Shown in pieces: positions 25,963 through 34,936 of a stretch of DNA of 64,000 nucleotides. Location: the NCBI RefSeq assembly GCF_021403115.1, contig NZ_JAJSSH010000002.1, positions 453,637-517,636 on the forward strand, given 5' to 3'. The position numbers and the translations under genes are program-made. Positions within the stretch are counted from its first letter, which is position 1. Each line of letters starts with the position of its first letter. This stretch comes from Sphingobium sufflavum (GTDB lineage Bacteria > Pseudomonadota > Alphaproteobacteria > Sphingomonadales > Sphingomonadaceae). The notes beneath the pieces were generated by a model. That model saw nothing but the letters and a program-made list of their open reading frames with translations, had not been told where the DNA came from and ran no database searches.

Positions 25963-27174
25963 TCATCCTTCTGCGGGCGCGCCCACAAGGGCGGCAACAA
26001 TGCAAATGAGACCGACTATTATGAACCCGGCTCGCTGGAGGGGGCTGGCGACACCGGTCTTGCGCGCAACGACGAAAGCGAGGACGCATTGCAGGGCATA
26101 AAAAAGTGCGAAGGCCCGTGAAGAGATGGCTACCACCTGAAAGGGGTCGGTCAGCCAGACGACGGCAACAGCCAGAGCGCCAGCAAGGGCAAAGGCGGCC
26201 TGAAGGGAAAGCTTGCCGCGTGTGACCTCGTTCATCAGCCCCCCTGAGCCGATGGAATCGGCGACAGCTGCGCTGAGCTGGCTAGACAAGGCTCCCACCA
26301 GCACGAATATCCCCAGCGCCGGTGCGACCAGCGTCATGATATCGAGGATTCCGGCGACCCCTTCCGTTTGTGCCGCACGGCCGAGGAATGGAGTCAGCAA
26401 GGCCAAAAAGGCCAGATATATAGCCGACGCGATCCATTGAGCGTGACGCATGGTGCGAATCCGGAGCTCTTGACTGTAGCTCTCTCCCAGATAGCGGGAG
26501 GTCTCGAAGCCCTGCACAGTAATGACTAGGCCCAGCAGCAGCGGAATGCTTCCCCAGCTTATGCTCGCAGGCGGCAAGGGATAGGCAGCTGCATTGGTGA
26601 GCCACCAGCAGGCAAGCCCTGCCAGGAGACCGGCAATGATCCCGATCTTCAGAGATACCGTACCGTGGGCCAGATGCTCCACGCGGCGCAGGCCCTTGCC
26701 AAAAGCGAGCGCGATGATTCCGAGGAGGATCAGCGTGACGATCGCGTTGGAGGCAAGGCTGTGCCAGGCCGGATCGGTGGCTAAAGGTTTCAGGAGAAAT
26801 TCCGCAAGGAGCTTGAGATAATAGGCCACGGAAATGGCGTAGGCGAGTGCCAGAACCCCTTGCGTGATGCGCGCAAGCCACGAGACCGGGTCGTTTACCG
26901 CTGCTCGGCCGAGATAATTCTCCACGTGAATGATATTGAAGCGGATCACTGCGCCCGCCGCATAAGCGATCACCAGCAACGCCGCTTCGGCGATGATAGC
27001 GGCGCGCCCAAATTCGCGCGCGAGTATGGGGCCGCAAATCAGGAACCCGCTGCCGATAATGGAGGCTAGCGGCGTGACAGTTGCCCGCCAGGCCTCGGAG
27101 CGCGCAAACCGTCCGAACGTCAGGAAAGCGGTGACGGCTAGGGCACAGGCAAGTGCTACCAAGGTTATCAGCAT
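25963..27174 (-). CDS. APC-like membrane permease of unknown substrate
   Basis: This 403-residue protein has about 11-12 hydrophobic segments. Helix 1 leads into TPLASIIGSGFLICGPILAREFG, whose GSGF break resembles the unwound helix of LeuT-fold APC transporters. Later come QGFETSRYLGESYSQELRIR and an ALAFVVAR tail. No named family is certain. It is immediately before the CLC gene and shares its operon. Cation, amino acid or bicarbonate transport are all possible. The start is an ATG with AGGA about 9 bases upstream. Confidence 0.65.
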   Translation of the reverse strand: MLITLVALACALAVTAFLTFGRFARSEAWRATVTPLASIIGSGFLICGPILAREFGRAAIIAEAALLVIAYAAGAVIRFNIIHVENYLGRAAVNDPVSWLARITQGVLALAYAISVAYYLKLLAEFLLKPLATDPAWHSLASNAIVTLILLGIIALAFGKGLRRVEHLAHGTVSLKIGIIAGLLAGLACWWLTNAAAYPLPPASISWGSIPLLLGLVITVQGFETSRYLGESYSQELRIRTMRHAQWIASAIYLAFLALLTPFLGRAAQTEGVAGILDIMTLVAPALGIFVLVGALSSQLSAAVADSIGSGGLMNEVTRGKLSLQAAFALAGALAVAVVWLTDPFQVVAISSRAFALFYALQCVLAFVVARKTGVASPLQRAGFIIVGLICIVAALVGAPAEG

Positions 27175-27250
27175 GGGTTTCGTCCTGTTCCGTTACAGGC
27201 CAGTGACACCGATGCTCGGTGTTTGCCTATCTGTAAGAAGCGCGCCATCA

Positions 27251-28962
27251 TCAGCGATAGAGGAGCGTCAGTGTGACGGCTGTGGTCGCAATGACCAGTA
27301 CAACCAGCATGCCCCCCATCCGCGCATAGTCGGTGAAACGATAGCCGCCAGGCCCCATCACAAGCAGGTTATTCTGATGACCTATAGGGGTGAGAAAATC
27401 CGAGGATGCACCGATCAGGACGGCGAGGAGCGCCGCGTCAGGAGAAACGCCAGCAGCCGCGCGACATCGATAGCAAGCGGCCCCATAATCACGGCCGTCG
27501 CCACGTTGTTGAGGAATATCGACAGCAGCATGGTGACAGCGCAGAGCGCCGCGAGGACTATGCCTAGCGGCAATCCTTGAAGCGCTTGGCCCAGCCATTG
27601 TGCCACTATCGCCGCCGCCCCGCTTTCGTCGAAGCTTTGGCCCACCGGGATCATGGCTGCGAGCAGTACGACCACTGTCCAGTCGATCGAACGATAGATT
27701 TCGTCTGCAGGAAGGAGGCGCAGAGCTGCCAAGGCTGCGGCGGAACCCAGAAATGCGATGGCCGGGGATAGTCCCGCCAGCACGATTGACGCGATGGATG
27801 TGCCGAAAATAGCCAGGATCATTAAAGCTCGGCTATGGGCAACCGGCATCGGATCGAGCCGATCAATCTCAAGAAGGCGTGCGCGAGCAATGAAGCGGGC
27901 CAGATCAGGTGTAGCGTCGCGCAGATAGAGCTGGTCGCCCGCCCGAACGCGCATCCTGACAAGGGGCTGCCTCTCCCGCGCAACACGCGGACCAACCGCA
28001 ACCACTTCGAGGCGGTCCTCGCTTTGTGTTCGCACCTCGTCATAGCCAAGCCCGATCAAGATCGAGCCATGCGCGACCGCGACCCGGGCCGTGACCGCGT
28101 CCGCCGAAGCAGCCAGATGGGCGGCGGTCTCCAGACCAGTCTTTTCCGCTATCGTCCATTGGTTAGCGCGTGAGAGCACCAGCAAGCGATCACCAGTCCT
28201 GATGCTATCGAAGACCTGTCGCCCTTCCCTGAAACGGGCAAGCAGCCTGGCTTTTGCGCTGCGCAATCCCTGAAGGAGATCGTCGCCATCGCACGTCTGT
28301 GGCACGTCCAGTTCGAATACCCGCCAGGGCGGCCGCTTCTGCTGTTCAGCGCTCTGTCTGACGGGAAGAAATCGCCAACCGAACGCAGCCAAATAGACCA
28401 GCCCTAGCAGCGCGACAGCAACGCCGACCGGCGTCATGGTGAAGAAGCCAAAGGGCTCCCCGAGTTCGGTTTCGCGGACGGAGGACAGGATGAGATTGGC
28501 TGGCGTGCCAATGAGCGTGGTCATCCCACCAAGGATCGTCGCAAATGCCAGTGGCATCAGCGTCGCTGTTGGCGGACGCCGTGAGTCGCGCGCGATCTCC
28601 GTTGCGATCGGCATGGTGATGACCAGAGCCGCAATATTGTTCATGAAGGCCGACAGGAGCATGGCGACGGCAAGAAGTGTCGTCAGTCGGAACAGGAAGC
28701 CGGCGCGCTCGGGGATGAGCCATTTCGCAATGACCGAGGCAATTCCTGACAATTCCACCGCACGTCCGACGACAAGGATTGCCGCCACGGCAAGGACCGC
28801 GGGATCGGCAAACCCAAGAAACGCTCTGGCTGGCGTGACGAGTCCGAGGGCGATACAAGCAAAAAGGGCAATGAGCGCCACGAGGTCGTGCCGAACCTTC
28901 TCGCTGACGAACAGGATCAAGGCCCCGCCAAGAATGATGCCGCTGAGCGCCGCCGGACTCAT
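27251..28962 (-). pseudogene. SLC13/ArsB-type permease with central TrkA-C (RCK_C) domain, broken by a frameshift
   Basis: The first frame (28962 down to 27415) holds an N-terminal anion-permease half with LLSAFMNNIAALVITMPIA and GTPANLILSSV. A cytosolic RCK_C-like part (around LIGLGYDEVRT and VRAGDQLYLRD) follows, then a second membrane half. The frame breaks at about 27445-27455. A lost G in the run CTGCTGG shifts DVARLL to a stop, and the next frame continues GVSPDAALLAVLIGASSDFLTPIG to the end. Sulfate, phosphate or dicarboxylate carriers have this layout. It may be inactive, or the deletion may be a sequencing error. Confidence 0.8.
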
Positions 28963-28978
28963 GCTAAGTCCCGACTGC

Positions 28979-30547
28979 TCATCGAGTGCTTATCTCCGCA
29001 GATGGTGAGAGGCGGAAGGACTGACCGGCGGCGGGTGCCGTTACAGCCTCCATGCCGACGCCGCGCAGGATTGCGGCAATACCAAGTGCGCGGCGCTGGG
29101 TCAGATTTGGCTTTTCGGGTGGAATTGCGGGCAAACCCGGAACCTCAAGCGTGCGCACATTCCAGCGTCGCGCTGCCCAGGCTGATGTGAGAACCGCCTC
29201 GCGTGCCGCGCTATCCAGCGTGTCTCTATTATCTCCGAAACTGACGAGCGGTAGCGGGGCTTGGGGGGGTATAAGGGTGACGTCCCAGTCGCCCACATCC
29301 TGATGCGTCCGCTGTTCAAGCGCGCGATAGGTGGACAGTGTTGCGCCGGGCAGAGGAGCAGCGGCCGCGCTCGCGCGGCGATGATCCCGGTCAATCGTGA
29401 CGGCATCAGGCGAAATACCGGCAGTGAGGGCCAGCATCCTGGAAAGCGCCGCGATGCGGGCGGTCTCGGCGGCGGCGGCGTCACCGGCCTGTCGCAACTC
29501 TTCGCGCTGCGCGTCCAGCGGACCTGCGCCCGCTTCAAGAAGCACTTGGTCAAGCTGCAGCCTGATGGGTTCCCCAAGCTTTTGCTCCAGCTCTGCTTGA
29601 AGGGACGTCGAACGCTGCATGCGTCGGCGCGGGGTGATCACGACTGAACGTACTGCAACAGGCGAGGCATCGAAATCGACATCGAGCTGCGTCACTCGGG
29701 AGTCGGCCCCGAAGCGCTCGGACAGCAGCGAACGAACCTTGGTGACGGTGACCGCTTCTGTCGCGATGCGCTTCAATGAAAAACCAAGCGGAATGGCCAT
29801 TGCCACGAAAACGAACAGCAGGATGATTGTCTGAGTCCAGCTTTGCTGGCTGGAAAGGAAGTGGCCGAACCCGTAGAAACGCGCCATGACTGTCGCAGAG
29901 AGGGCGATCGTGACGAAATTGGTGACGAAAAGCGCAAATGCGCCTCCAAGCACGGCAAGGTTCCACGTGGCAAGGCCATAGCCGACGACGGCGAGTGGCG
30001 GCATCAACGCCGTTGCGATCGCGACACCCACGACTGTGTCGCCGCGGCCCCGGATGATCGCAAAGGTTCCGGCTAGCGCGGCAAAAAGGGCGACAGCCAG
30101 ATCGAACAAATTGGGGCGCGTGCGGGCAATGATTTCCGCTGTGGGCGCCTGCAAGGGCGACAAGGTGACGATCAGGGCGGTGAACATAACGGCGCAGGCT
30201 GATCCTGCCCCAAGTGCAATCAAGGCGCGGCGCATCTCGGAGAAATCGAATAGCGCAAGGCTGAAACCCAGACCGAGGATCGGATTCATAAGGGGAGAAA
30301 TCAGCATCGCACCGATCACCACCGCAGGCGAGGACAATAGCAGGCCCAGAACGGCGATACCTGCTGACATCATGGTCATGAACAGGTAGCGGGGTGACCA
30401 TCCGCTTTCACCAATGATCTTCTCGATCACCTCCCCATGGTCGACGCTACCCGCGACCTTGCTGCGCCACCATCGATAGAGCGCCACGCGATCCAGTTGG
30501 TCGTGGACCGCGGTACTTAGGCCATATAATTGTGTTTGCTCCGCCAT
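28979..30547 (-). CDS. DUF389 family membrane protein
   Basis: This 522-residue protein has a membrane domain with PAVVIGAMLISPLMNPILGLG and GDTVVGVAIATALMPPLAVVGYGLA, the core of DUF389 (TIGR00341-like). A long soluble C-terminal part follows, whose function is unknown. Proteins of this family occur near ion-transport or stress genes but have no assigned activity. AAGGAGG is 4 bases before the ATG at 30547, which fixes the start. It is the first gene of the minus-strand cluster that includes the SLC13-type gene, 16 bases downstream. Confidence 0.88.
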   Translation of the reverse strand: MAEQTQLYGLSTAVHDQLDRVALYRWWRSKVAGSVDHGEVIEKIIGESGWSPRYLFMTMMSAGIAVLGLLLSSPAVVIGAMLISPLMNPILGLGFSLALFDFSEMRRALIALGAGSACAVMFTALIVTLSPLQAPTAEIIARTRPNLFDLAVALFAALAGTFAIIRGRGDTVVGVAIATALMPPLAVVGYGLATWNLAVLGGAFALFVTNFVTIALSATVMARFYGFGHFLSSQQSWTQTIILLFVFVAMAIPLGFSLKRIATEAVTVTKVRSLLSERFGADSRVTQLDVDFDASPVAVRSVVITPRRRMQRSTSLQAELEQKLGEPIRLQLDQVLLEAGAGPLDAQREELRQAGDAAAAETARIAALSRMLALTAGISPDAVTIDRDHRRASAAAAPLPGATLSTYRALEQRTHQDVGDWDVTLIPPQAPLPLVSFGDNRDTLDSAAREAVLTSAWAARRWNVRTLEVPGLPAIPPEKPNLTQRRALGIAAILRGVGMEAVTAPAAGQSFRLSPSAEISTR

Positions 30548-30901
30548 ACGGCCTCCTTGACCGCGAAGCGGTAATTTCTGGTGTCGGTTCGGCGGTACTC
30601 GCCCCTGTGACTTGCCGACCAAGATGCGTCTCATCCGCTGCAAGTCGCACCATTACGATAGGCGAGGTCGTCGCGCAGAGAAAGTGGATTGCAGCGTCGC
30701 GTGCCTCACCCACGCCTTCGACGTGCGGGAGGCCGGGCCGTGGGTCTTTGCCCATTTATCGTGCGGTGTTTGCGCCGAAGCCGCCCTGAGGCGCTTCTAA
30801 ACGCTGCGGCATCCTCCGGGGGAATGGTCGGAGATCGATCGACCGTCGTTTGCCTTTCACATGCCTTGCGGGCGTGCCACCATATCGAGACAAGCAAAAC
30901 G
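30548..30901. other. Gap between DUF389 and the conjugative-gene remnant
   Basis: The first part carries the DUF389 leader. Nothing else was recognised. The junction between the transport cluster and the trbI fragment near 30900 is probably a deletion or insertion edge. Confidence 0.4.
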
Positions 30902-31168
30902 ATGGCTGCGCTTACATGGGCGCTCATCAAGGGCGTCGGTATCGCAACGCTTCTGGGCGTCGGGGCTGAACTCCAGTTCACCAGCGGCAACGACCTCGTG
31001 CAGGCGATCCGTCAGTCGACCCAGACCAATGTCGCGCGGGCCGGTGATCAGATCACCGCCCGCAATCTTGACGTCCAGCCGAGCATCACGGTGCGTCCTG
31101 GCGCGCCCGTTCGCCTGCTGGTGCAGAAGGATATCAGCCTCCCGCCCTGGACTGTGGAAAGGGAATGA
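30902..31168 (+). pseudogene. TrbI/VirB10-like C-terminal fragment
   Basis: Only about the last 85 residues of TrbI, the VirB10-like scaffold of conjugative type IV secretion, remain. Visible marks are GIATLLGVGAELQFTSG, ITARNLDVQPSITVRPG and the end LLVQKDISLPPW. Full TrbI proteins are over 350 residues. The N-terminal periplasmic and Pro-rich parts are gone. It keeps the usual next gene, DUF2274. This is a relict of a conjugative element. Confidence 0.8.
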
Positions 31169-31169
31169 C

Positions 31170-31388
31170 ATGACGGATATCAAGCTTGCGCGGTTGCCCG
31201 ACCGCACACCCGTCAAACTGACGATCGCCATTTCCCCAGACCTCGCCGATGCCCTGGGCGTCTATGCCGCGCTCTATCGGGACGCCTATGGTCGCGACGA
31301 GCCGGTAACCGAGCTCGTTCCCGCGATGCTGACGAGCTTTCTCGAAAGCGACCGCGCCTTCCAGAAGGCACGGCGGGAGCGGACATGA
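31170..31388 (+). CDS. DUF2274 family protein
   Basis: This 72-residue protein begins MTDIKLARLPDRTPVKLTI and has LTELVPAMLTSFLESDRAF-like helices near its end. DUF2274 genes commonly sit right after trbI in conjugative elements of alphaproteobacteria, as here: one base separates it from the trbI stop. The function is unknown. The frame is intact although the transfer genes around it are lost. Confidence 0.78.
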   Translation: MTDIKLARLPDRTPVKLTIAISPDLADALGVYAALYRDAYGRDEPVTELVPAMLTSFLESDRAFQKARRERT

Positions 31389-31392
31389 CCGC

Positions 31393-31734
31393 GTGGAGGA
31401 GCGCGAGCCTTTCCTGAGCCTCAAAGAGGCGGCTGACCTCCTCGGGGTCCATCCCAACACCCTGCGTGCCTATGTGCGGCAGGGCATCGTTCGCGGCGCC
31501 AAGCTGGGGCGATCCTGGCGCTTCCGACATGTCGACCTTGTTGCGGACGTCCGCGAGCGGTATTCTACCCTCGCACGGATGCAGATGAGTGCCGACGGAC
31601 AGGAGGCAATATGGCACTCTGGAAACGTGCAGGTATCTACACTGTTGACATCACAGCCCCGGACGGAAGCCGAATTAGACGATCTACTGGCACCACCGAC
31701 CGGGAAAAAGCGAAGGAATACCACGACAGGCTGA
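31393..31734 (+). CDS. Excisionase-like helix-turn-helix protein
   Basis: This 113-residue protein has an N-terminal winged helix-turn-helix: PFLSLKEAADLLGVHPNTLR, then the AYVRQGIVRGAKLGRSWRF beta wing, typical of MerR/excisionase proteins. The GTG start at 31393 lies 4 bases after the DUF2274 stop. Its last 40 codons overlap the start of the integrase gene. It probably acts as a directionality factor or regulator for that integrase. Confidence 0.75.
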   Translation: MEEREPFLSLKEAADLLGVHPNTLRAYVRQGIVRGAKLGRSWRFRHVDLVADVRERYSTLARMQMSADGQEAIWHSGNVQVSTLLTSQPRTEAELDDLLAPPTGKKRRNTTTG

Positions 31735-32678
31735 AGGCCGAATTGTGGGATCAGGCGCGATTGAAGCTGAAGCCCAAGCGTAGCTGGGACGAGGCGGCAG
31801 TCCGCTGGCTCAAGGAGAAGGCGGACAAGAATTCTTATAGGGACGATGTCCAACGGATCCGATAGTGGACTGGTCATTTGCGGGGCAAGACCCTCGACCA
31901 GATCGACCGGAGCCTGATCGACGGGTTGGTGACGAAGCATGTCCATGCCTCGGATCGCACGAAGGATCTCTATGTGGCGCTCATCCGCGCCATGTTCCGG
32001 CGGGCGATGCGGGAATGGGAATGGATCGATCATGTGCCCGCGTTCAAGACCTACAATAAAGGTGGGCAGGTCCGCGTACGCTGGATCACCGAGGAGCAGG
32101 CCGAAAAGCTGCTTCGCGAACTGCCCGACCATCAGCGTGAGGTGGTCGTGTTTGCGCTTTCCACTGGTCTGCGCCAGGGAAATGTCCTTGACCTCACATG
32201 GGACCGGGTCCAGTTGGCCCGGCGCATGACCAGGATCGAGCATGGCGATACGAAGAACGGGAATGCCTTAGGGGTTCCCCTCAACGATCTCGCCATGGCC
32301 GTCTTGCAGCGGCAAAAGGGCAAACACGAAACGCATGTGTTCACCTACAGGGGCGAACCGCTCCGGTCGGCGAACACAAGGGCGTGGCGCAAGGCACTGG
32401 CGAGATGCGGGATCACCAATTTTCGCTGGCATGATTTGCGGCACACCTGGGCGAGTTGGCTCAGGCAGAACGACGTGCCCACCTGGGTGCTTCAGGAACT
32501 GGGCGGCTGGAAATCGGAAACGATGGTGCGGCGTTATGCCCATCTGTCGGTGAAGCATTTGCAGCCCTATGCCGACCAGCTGATTTTTGCGCCGAAAATC
32601 CGGCCCCCGGAGAGGCGCAGGAAACTGCGGAAGGCGATGACACAAAATCACCCACACAGGCGCCCGAAAAGGGCCTGA
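31611..32678 (+). pseudogene. Tyrosine recombinase (integrase) interrupted by one amber codon
   Basis: The whole frame would encode 355 residues and is intact except for TAG at 31863-31865. It lies where related integrases read R-W-W (CGA TGG TGG); here it is CGA TAG TGG. The catalytic domain is complete after it: STGLRQGNVLDLTW (first Arg), WHDLRHTWASWL (box II), LGGWKSETM, and RRYAHL (catalytic Tyr). The ribosome site AGGAGG is near the ATG. It sits 48 bases before a partial tRNA-Lys repeat, so it once used that tRNA as its attachment site. A suppressor or reinitiation could restore activity, but this is unlikely. Confidence 0.88.
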
Positions 32679-32725
32679 GGGTGGTCACTCGCAACGGCGT
32701 AAGATGTTGAATATAAAAGGAAGTT

Positions 32726-32777
32726 TTTGGTGGACGCACTTGGGCTCGAACCAAGGACCCGCTGATTAAGAGTCAGC
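32726..32777 (-). repeat. Attachment-site repeat: 3' part of tRNA-Lys
   Basis: 52 bases, identical to 44548-44599, covering the T arm, anticodon arm and 3' end of tRNA-Lys(CTT) including CCA. Identity stops after GTCAGC. It marks one edge of the island and separates it from the older conjugative remnant. Confidence 0.92.
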
Positions 32778-32884
32778 CAAAGCAGTCCACGGCCAGACCC
32801 CGCCTGACCACGAAACCGATTGTCTTGCAACGATTTATTGGGCACTACGAGGCGTGGCCGGGGTTGGCCACGCTGACCTCGGGA

Positions 32885-32910
32885 CCGTCTTAACCGTCTT
32901 AATTCCCGTC
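32885..32910. repeat. Putative integrase arm-type repeats, left end
   Basis: CCGTCTTAA occurs twice in a row (32885 and 32894), the second as part of CCGTCTTAATTCCCGTC (32894-32910). The same 17 bases recur at 44484-44500 near the other island end. Placed between the attachment repeat and the integrase, they could bind its N-terminal arm domain. Confidence 0.5.
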
Positions 32911-32934
32911 CTTGACGGGTGAGGGAGCCGACCG

Positions 32935-34122
32935 ATGCCCGAAGTGACTGAGCTGACCGACAAGTATGTGAAGGGCCTACCGCCTGCGACCGGCGGGCAA
33001 TATGTGGTGCGCGACACGCTCGCCGGTTTCTTCGTCGTGGTGGGCAAGCGCACCAAGACGTTCACCGTGCAGTGCGACGTGAAGGACGACCTTGAACGCC
33101 GCCGGACCAAGAAGGTGGCGCTGGGGCAGGTTGGCGAGCTTTCCGTCGCACAGGCCCGCGCCAAGGCGAAGGCTACGCTGGGCGCATTGCAGGTCGCCGG
33201 CAAGTTCGAGGAGCGCCGGAAGGAATGGACGCTGGGGGAGGCATGGGACCACATGCGCGACTTCGACCTCCCGGCGAAGGGATCGCGCCCGCGCACGGTG
33301 GACGGCTACGAAAAGACCATCCGCCGCCTCATGGGCGATTGGCTGACCGTCCCGCTGCACAAGTTCGCGGACAAGCCACACCTCGTTACGGAGCGCCACC
33401 GGACCATCACCCGCGAAAACGGACCCTATGCCGCCAACCACTTCGGGCGCGCCTTCCGGCGGCTCTACAATTACGCTCAGGCCAAGCTGGACCGGACCTT
33501 GCCCGTCACGGCATGGTCAAAGGTCATCAGCTTCAACCGGGAACATCGCCGCAATACGGGCATGGGCGATAACGACCTTGGGCAATGGTTCGCCCAGCTT
33601 GCGGCCATCCCGAACGGAGTGCGTCGCGAGTTCCACCTCCTCACGTTGCTATCTGGGTCACGCCCCGACGCGCTGAGCAAGGCCGAATGGAAGCACCTCA
33701 ACGTGAAGCGCCGGGCGCTGCATATTCCCGCGCCTAAGGGTGGCGAAGATCGCGCGTTCGACATCCCGCTTTCCCGGCCCATGCTCGCGTCGCTCGCCCG
33801 CGCCCGTCGGGCGGGATGCAAGCTCGCCCCGCGCCAGAGCGAGACGTTCATCTTCCCCGCCGCCAAGAGCAAGAGCGGCCACATTGTCGAATGGAAGGAG
33901 GATCGGGCCGAGCTTTGCAAGTGGGGCGTCGATCTTCGCCAGTCCTACGCCATCGCCGCTGAAACGCTGGACGTGTCGGAGCGCACCGTGAAGCGGTTGC
34001 TGAACCATGCGACGCAGGACGTGACGATGGGCTATGGTGATCGTGACCGTATGTGGCCCCGGCTTATTGCCGAACAGGAACGCATTTCCGCGCATTTCAT
34101 GTCGCAGGCGAAGCGCAGTTAG
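32935..34122 (+). CDS. Phage-type tyrosine integrase of the island
   Basis: This 395-residue integrase has an N-terminal arm-binding domain of DUF4102 type, beginning TDKYVKGLPPATGGQYVVRD with LGQVGELSVAQARAKAKAT. A central SAM-like domain and a catalytic domain follow. The first catalytic Arg is in LLSGSRPDALSKAEW. Box II reads VDLRQSYAIAAE where most relatives have HDLR, so the histidine is replaced by Val. LLNHA and MGYGDRD with the probable Tyr follow. It catalyses site-specific recombination between the tRNA-Lys repeats. The ATG lies 158 bases from the left repeat. Confidence 0.9.
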   Translation: MPEVTELTDKYVKGLPPATGGQYVVRDTLAGFFVVVGKRTKTFTVQCDVKDDLERRRTKKVALGQVGELSVAQARAKAKATLGALQVAGKFEERRKEWTLGEAWDHMRDFDLPAKGSRPRTVDGYEKTIRRLMGDWLTVPLHKFADKPHLVTERHRTITRENGPYAANHFGRAFRRLYNYAQAKLDRTLPVTAWSKVISFNREHRRNTGMGDNDLGQWFAQLAAIPNGVRREFHLLTLLSGSRPDALSKAEWKHLNVKRRALHIPAPKGGEDRAFDIPLSRPMLASLARARRAGCKLAPRQSETFIFPAAKSKSGHIVEWKEDRAELCKWGVDLRQSYAIAAETLDVSERTVKRLLNHATQDVTMGYGDRDRMWPRLIAEQERISAHFMSQAKRS

Positions 34123-34350
34123 TCAGTTTTCACACTGCACGACGTCTGACCTCGTTAAACTGCTTGCCGTGCTTGGCGTGGGTCCGTAAATGTTGAGTTG
34201 TCGCTGGCGCTCTGCGTCGCACACGGTTGCCGGATAGAATTGCCTGCGGGGGTTCGTTTCGTACCGACAGAAAAGGAGACCGGTAGAGCTTCGCTCCCGG
34301 ATGTCTGCACGGACGAACAGGGTCCGGGCGTCTGTCGGGTTAGAAGCGCC

Positions 34351-34623
34351 GTGTCTGAATTAGATCAATCTTGGAGCCAGCTTGCCGAGCGTGTCGCGGG
34401 TATCGTGACGCGCCACTTGGCTGACCTCCCGCCCCGCCGCGTATCGCCGTGGTTTACTCCCGATGACGCCGCCGATTACCTCCGGCTGACGCGCCGGGGC
34501 CTTGAGGACATGCGGGCGAAGGCCAGCGGTCCCCGCTATCACAAGGTCAACGACCGGGTTGTGCGCTACCATGTGCGCGACCTCGACGCTTGGCTTCTGA
34601 GCGAGGGAGGCGAGCGTGGATAA
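34351..34623 (+). CDS. Small excisionase-like DNA-binding protein
   Basis: This 90-residue protein has a C-terminal winged helix-turn-helix: SPWFTPDDAADYLRLTRRGL, then KASGPRYHKVNDRVVRYHVRDLDAWL. Such proteins work as excisionases or regulators. I chose the GTG at 34351. A TTG at 34198 would add 51 residues, but that stretch uses codons (ATA, AGA, GTA, ACA) unlike the rest of the island. The next gene starts within its last 8 bases. The exact start is unsure. Confidence 0.65.
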   Translation: MSELDQSWSQLAERVAGIVTRHLADLPPRRVSPWFTPDDAADYLRLTRRGLEDMRAKASGPRYHKVNDRVVRYHVRDLDAWLLSEGGERG

Positions 34624-34936
34624 CGCAAATACGCCCGCCCCGTGCAGGGGGGCGGGCGAGGGCGCTACTTACCGAGCCGCAGCCCTCTCTACTTCCCCGG
34701 AAATGGGCCAGCGCGAAATCAGCGAATTGCCTTTCGCTGTCGAATACTACGCCGAACGCGCGGTGCAGTTCGCCAATACCGTGTTCGATCTCGACCGGGA
34801 AGCTGAGGGCCTGGACTGGGCAAGCCGGGTGCAGGCTCGATGCGACGTTGCTCCGGCAGACCTTTTTCCTTGTTTGCCGCCGGGCATGATCGACGTTCTT
34901 CGGAGCCGAGCCGAAAGGATGCTCGTGCATGGCTGA
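34616..34936 (+). CDS. Hypothetical protein before the primase gene
   Basis: This 106-residue soluble protein has no recognised family. The N-terminus is Pro/Gly/Ala-rich (MDNANTPAPCRGAGEGATYR) and the rest is acidic helices (YYAERAVQFANTVFDLDREA). The GTG start overlaps the HTH gene and its stop overlaps the primase start by 8 bases, so all three are translated as one operon. It may help the primase. Confidence 0.55.
   Translation: MDNANTPAPCRGAGEGATYRAAALSTSPEMGQREISELPFAVEYYAERAVQFANTVFDLDREAEGLDWASRVQARCDVAPADLFPCLPPGMIDVLRSRAERMLVHG

Larger units (their letters stand above)
30902..32777 (+). mobile_element. Remnant of an integrative conjugative element
   Basis: The trbI fragment, DUF2274, excisionase-like gene and broken integrase end at a 52-bp copy of the tRNA-Lys 3' end. 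This is the right-hand end of a conjugative island. Its left end is not recognisable; the nearest candidate edge is the truncated cysteine desulfurase at about 20323, which would put the SigF and ion-transport genes inside it. That extension is inference. Confidence 0.65.
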
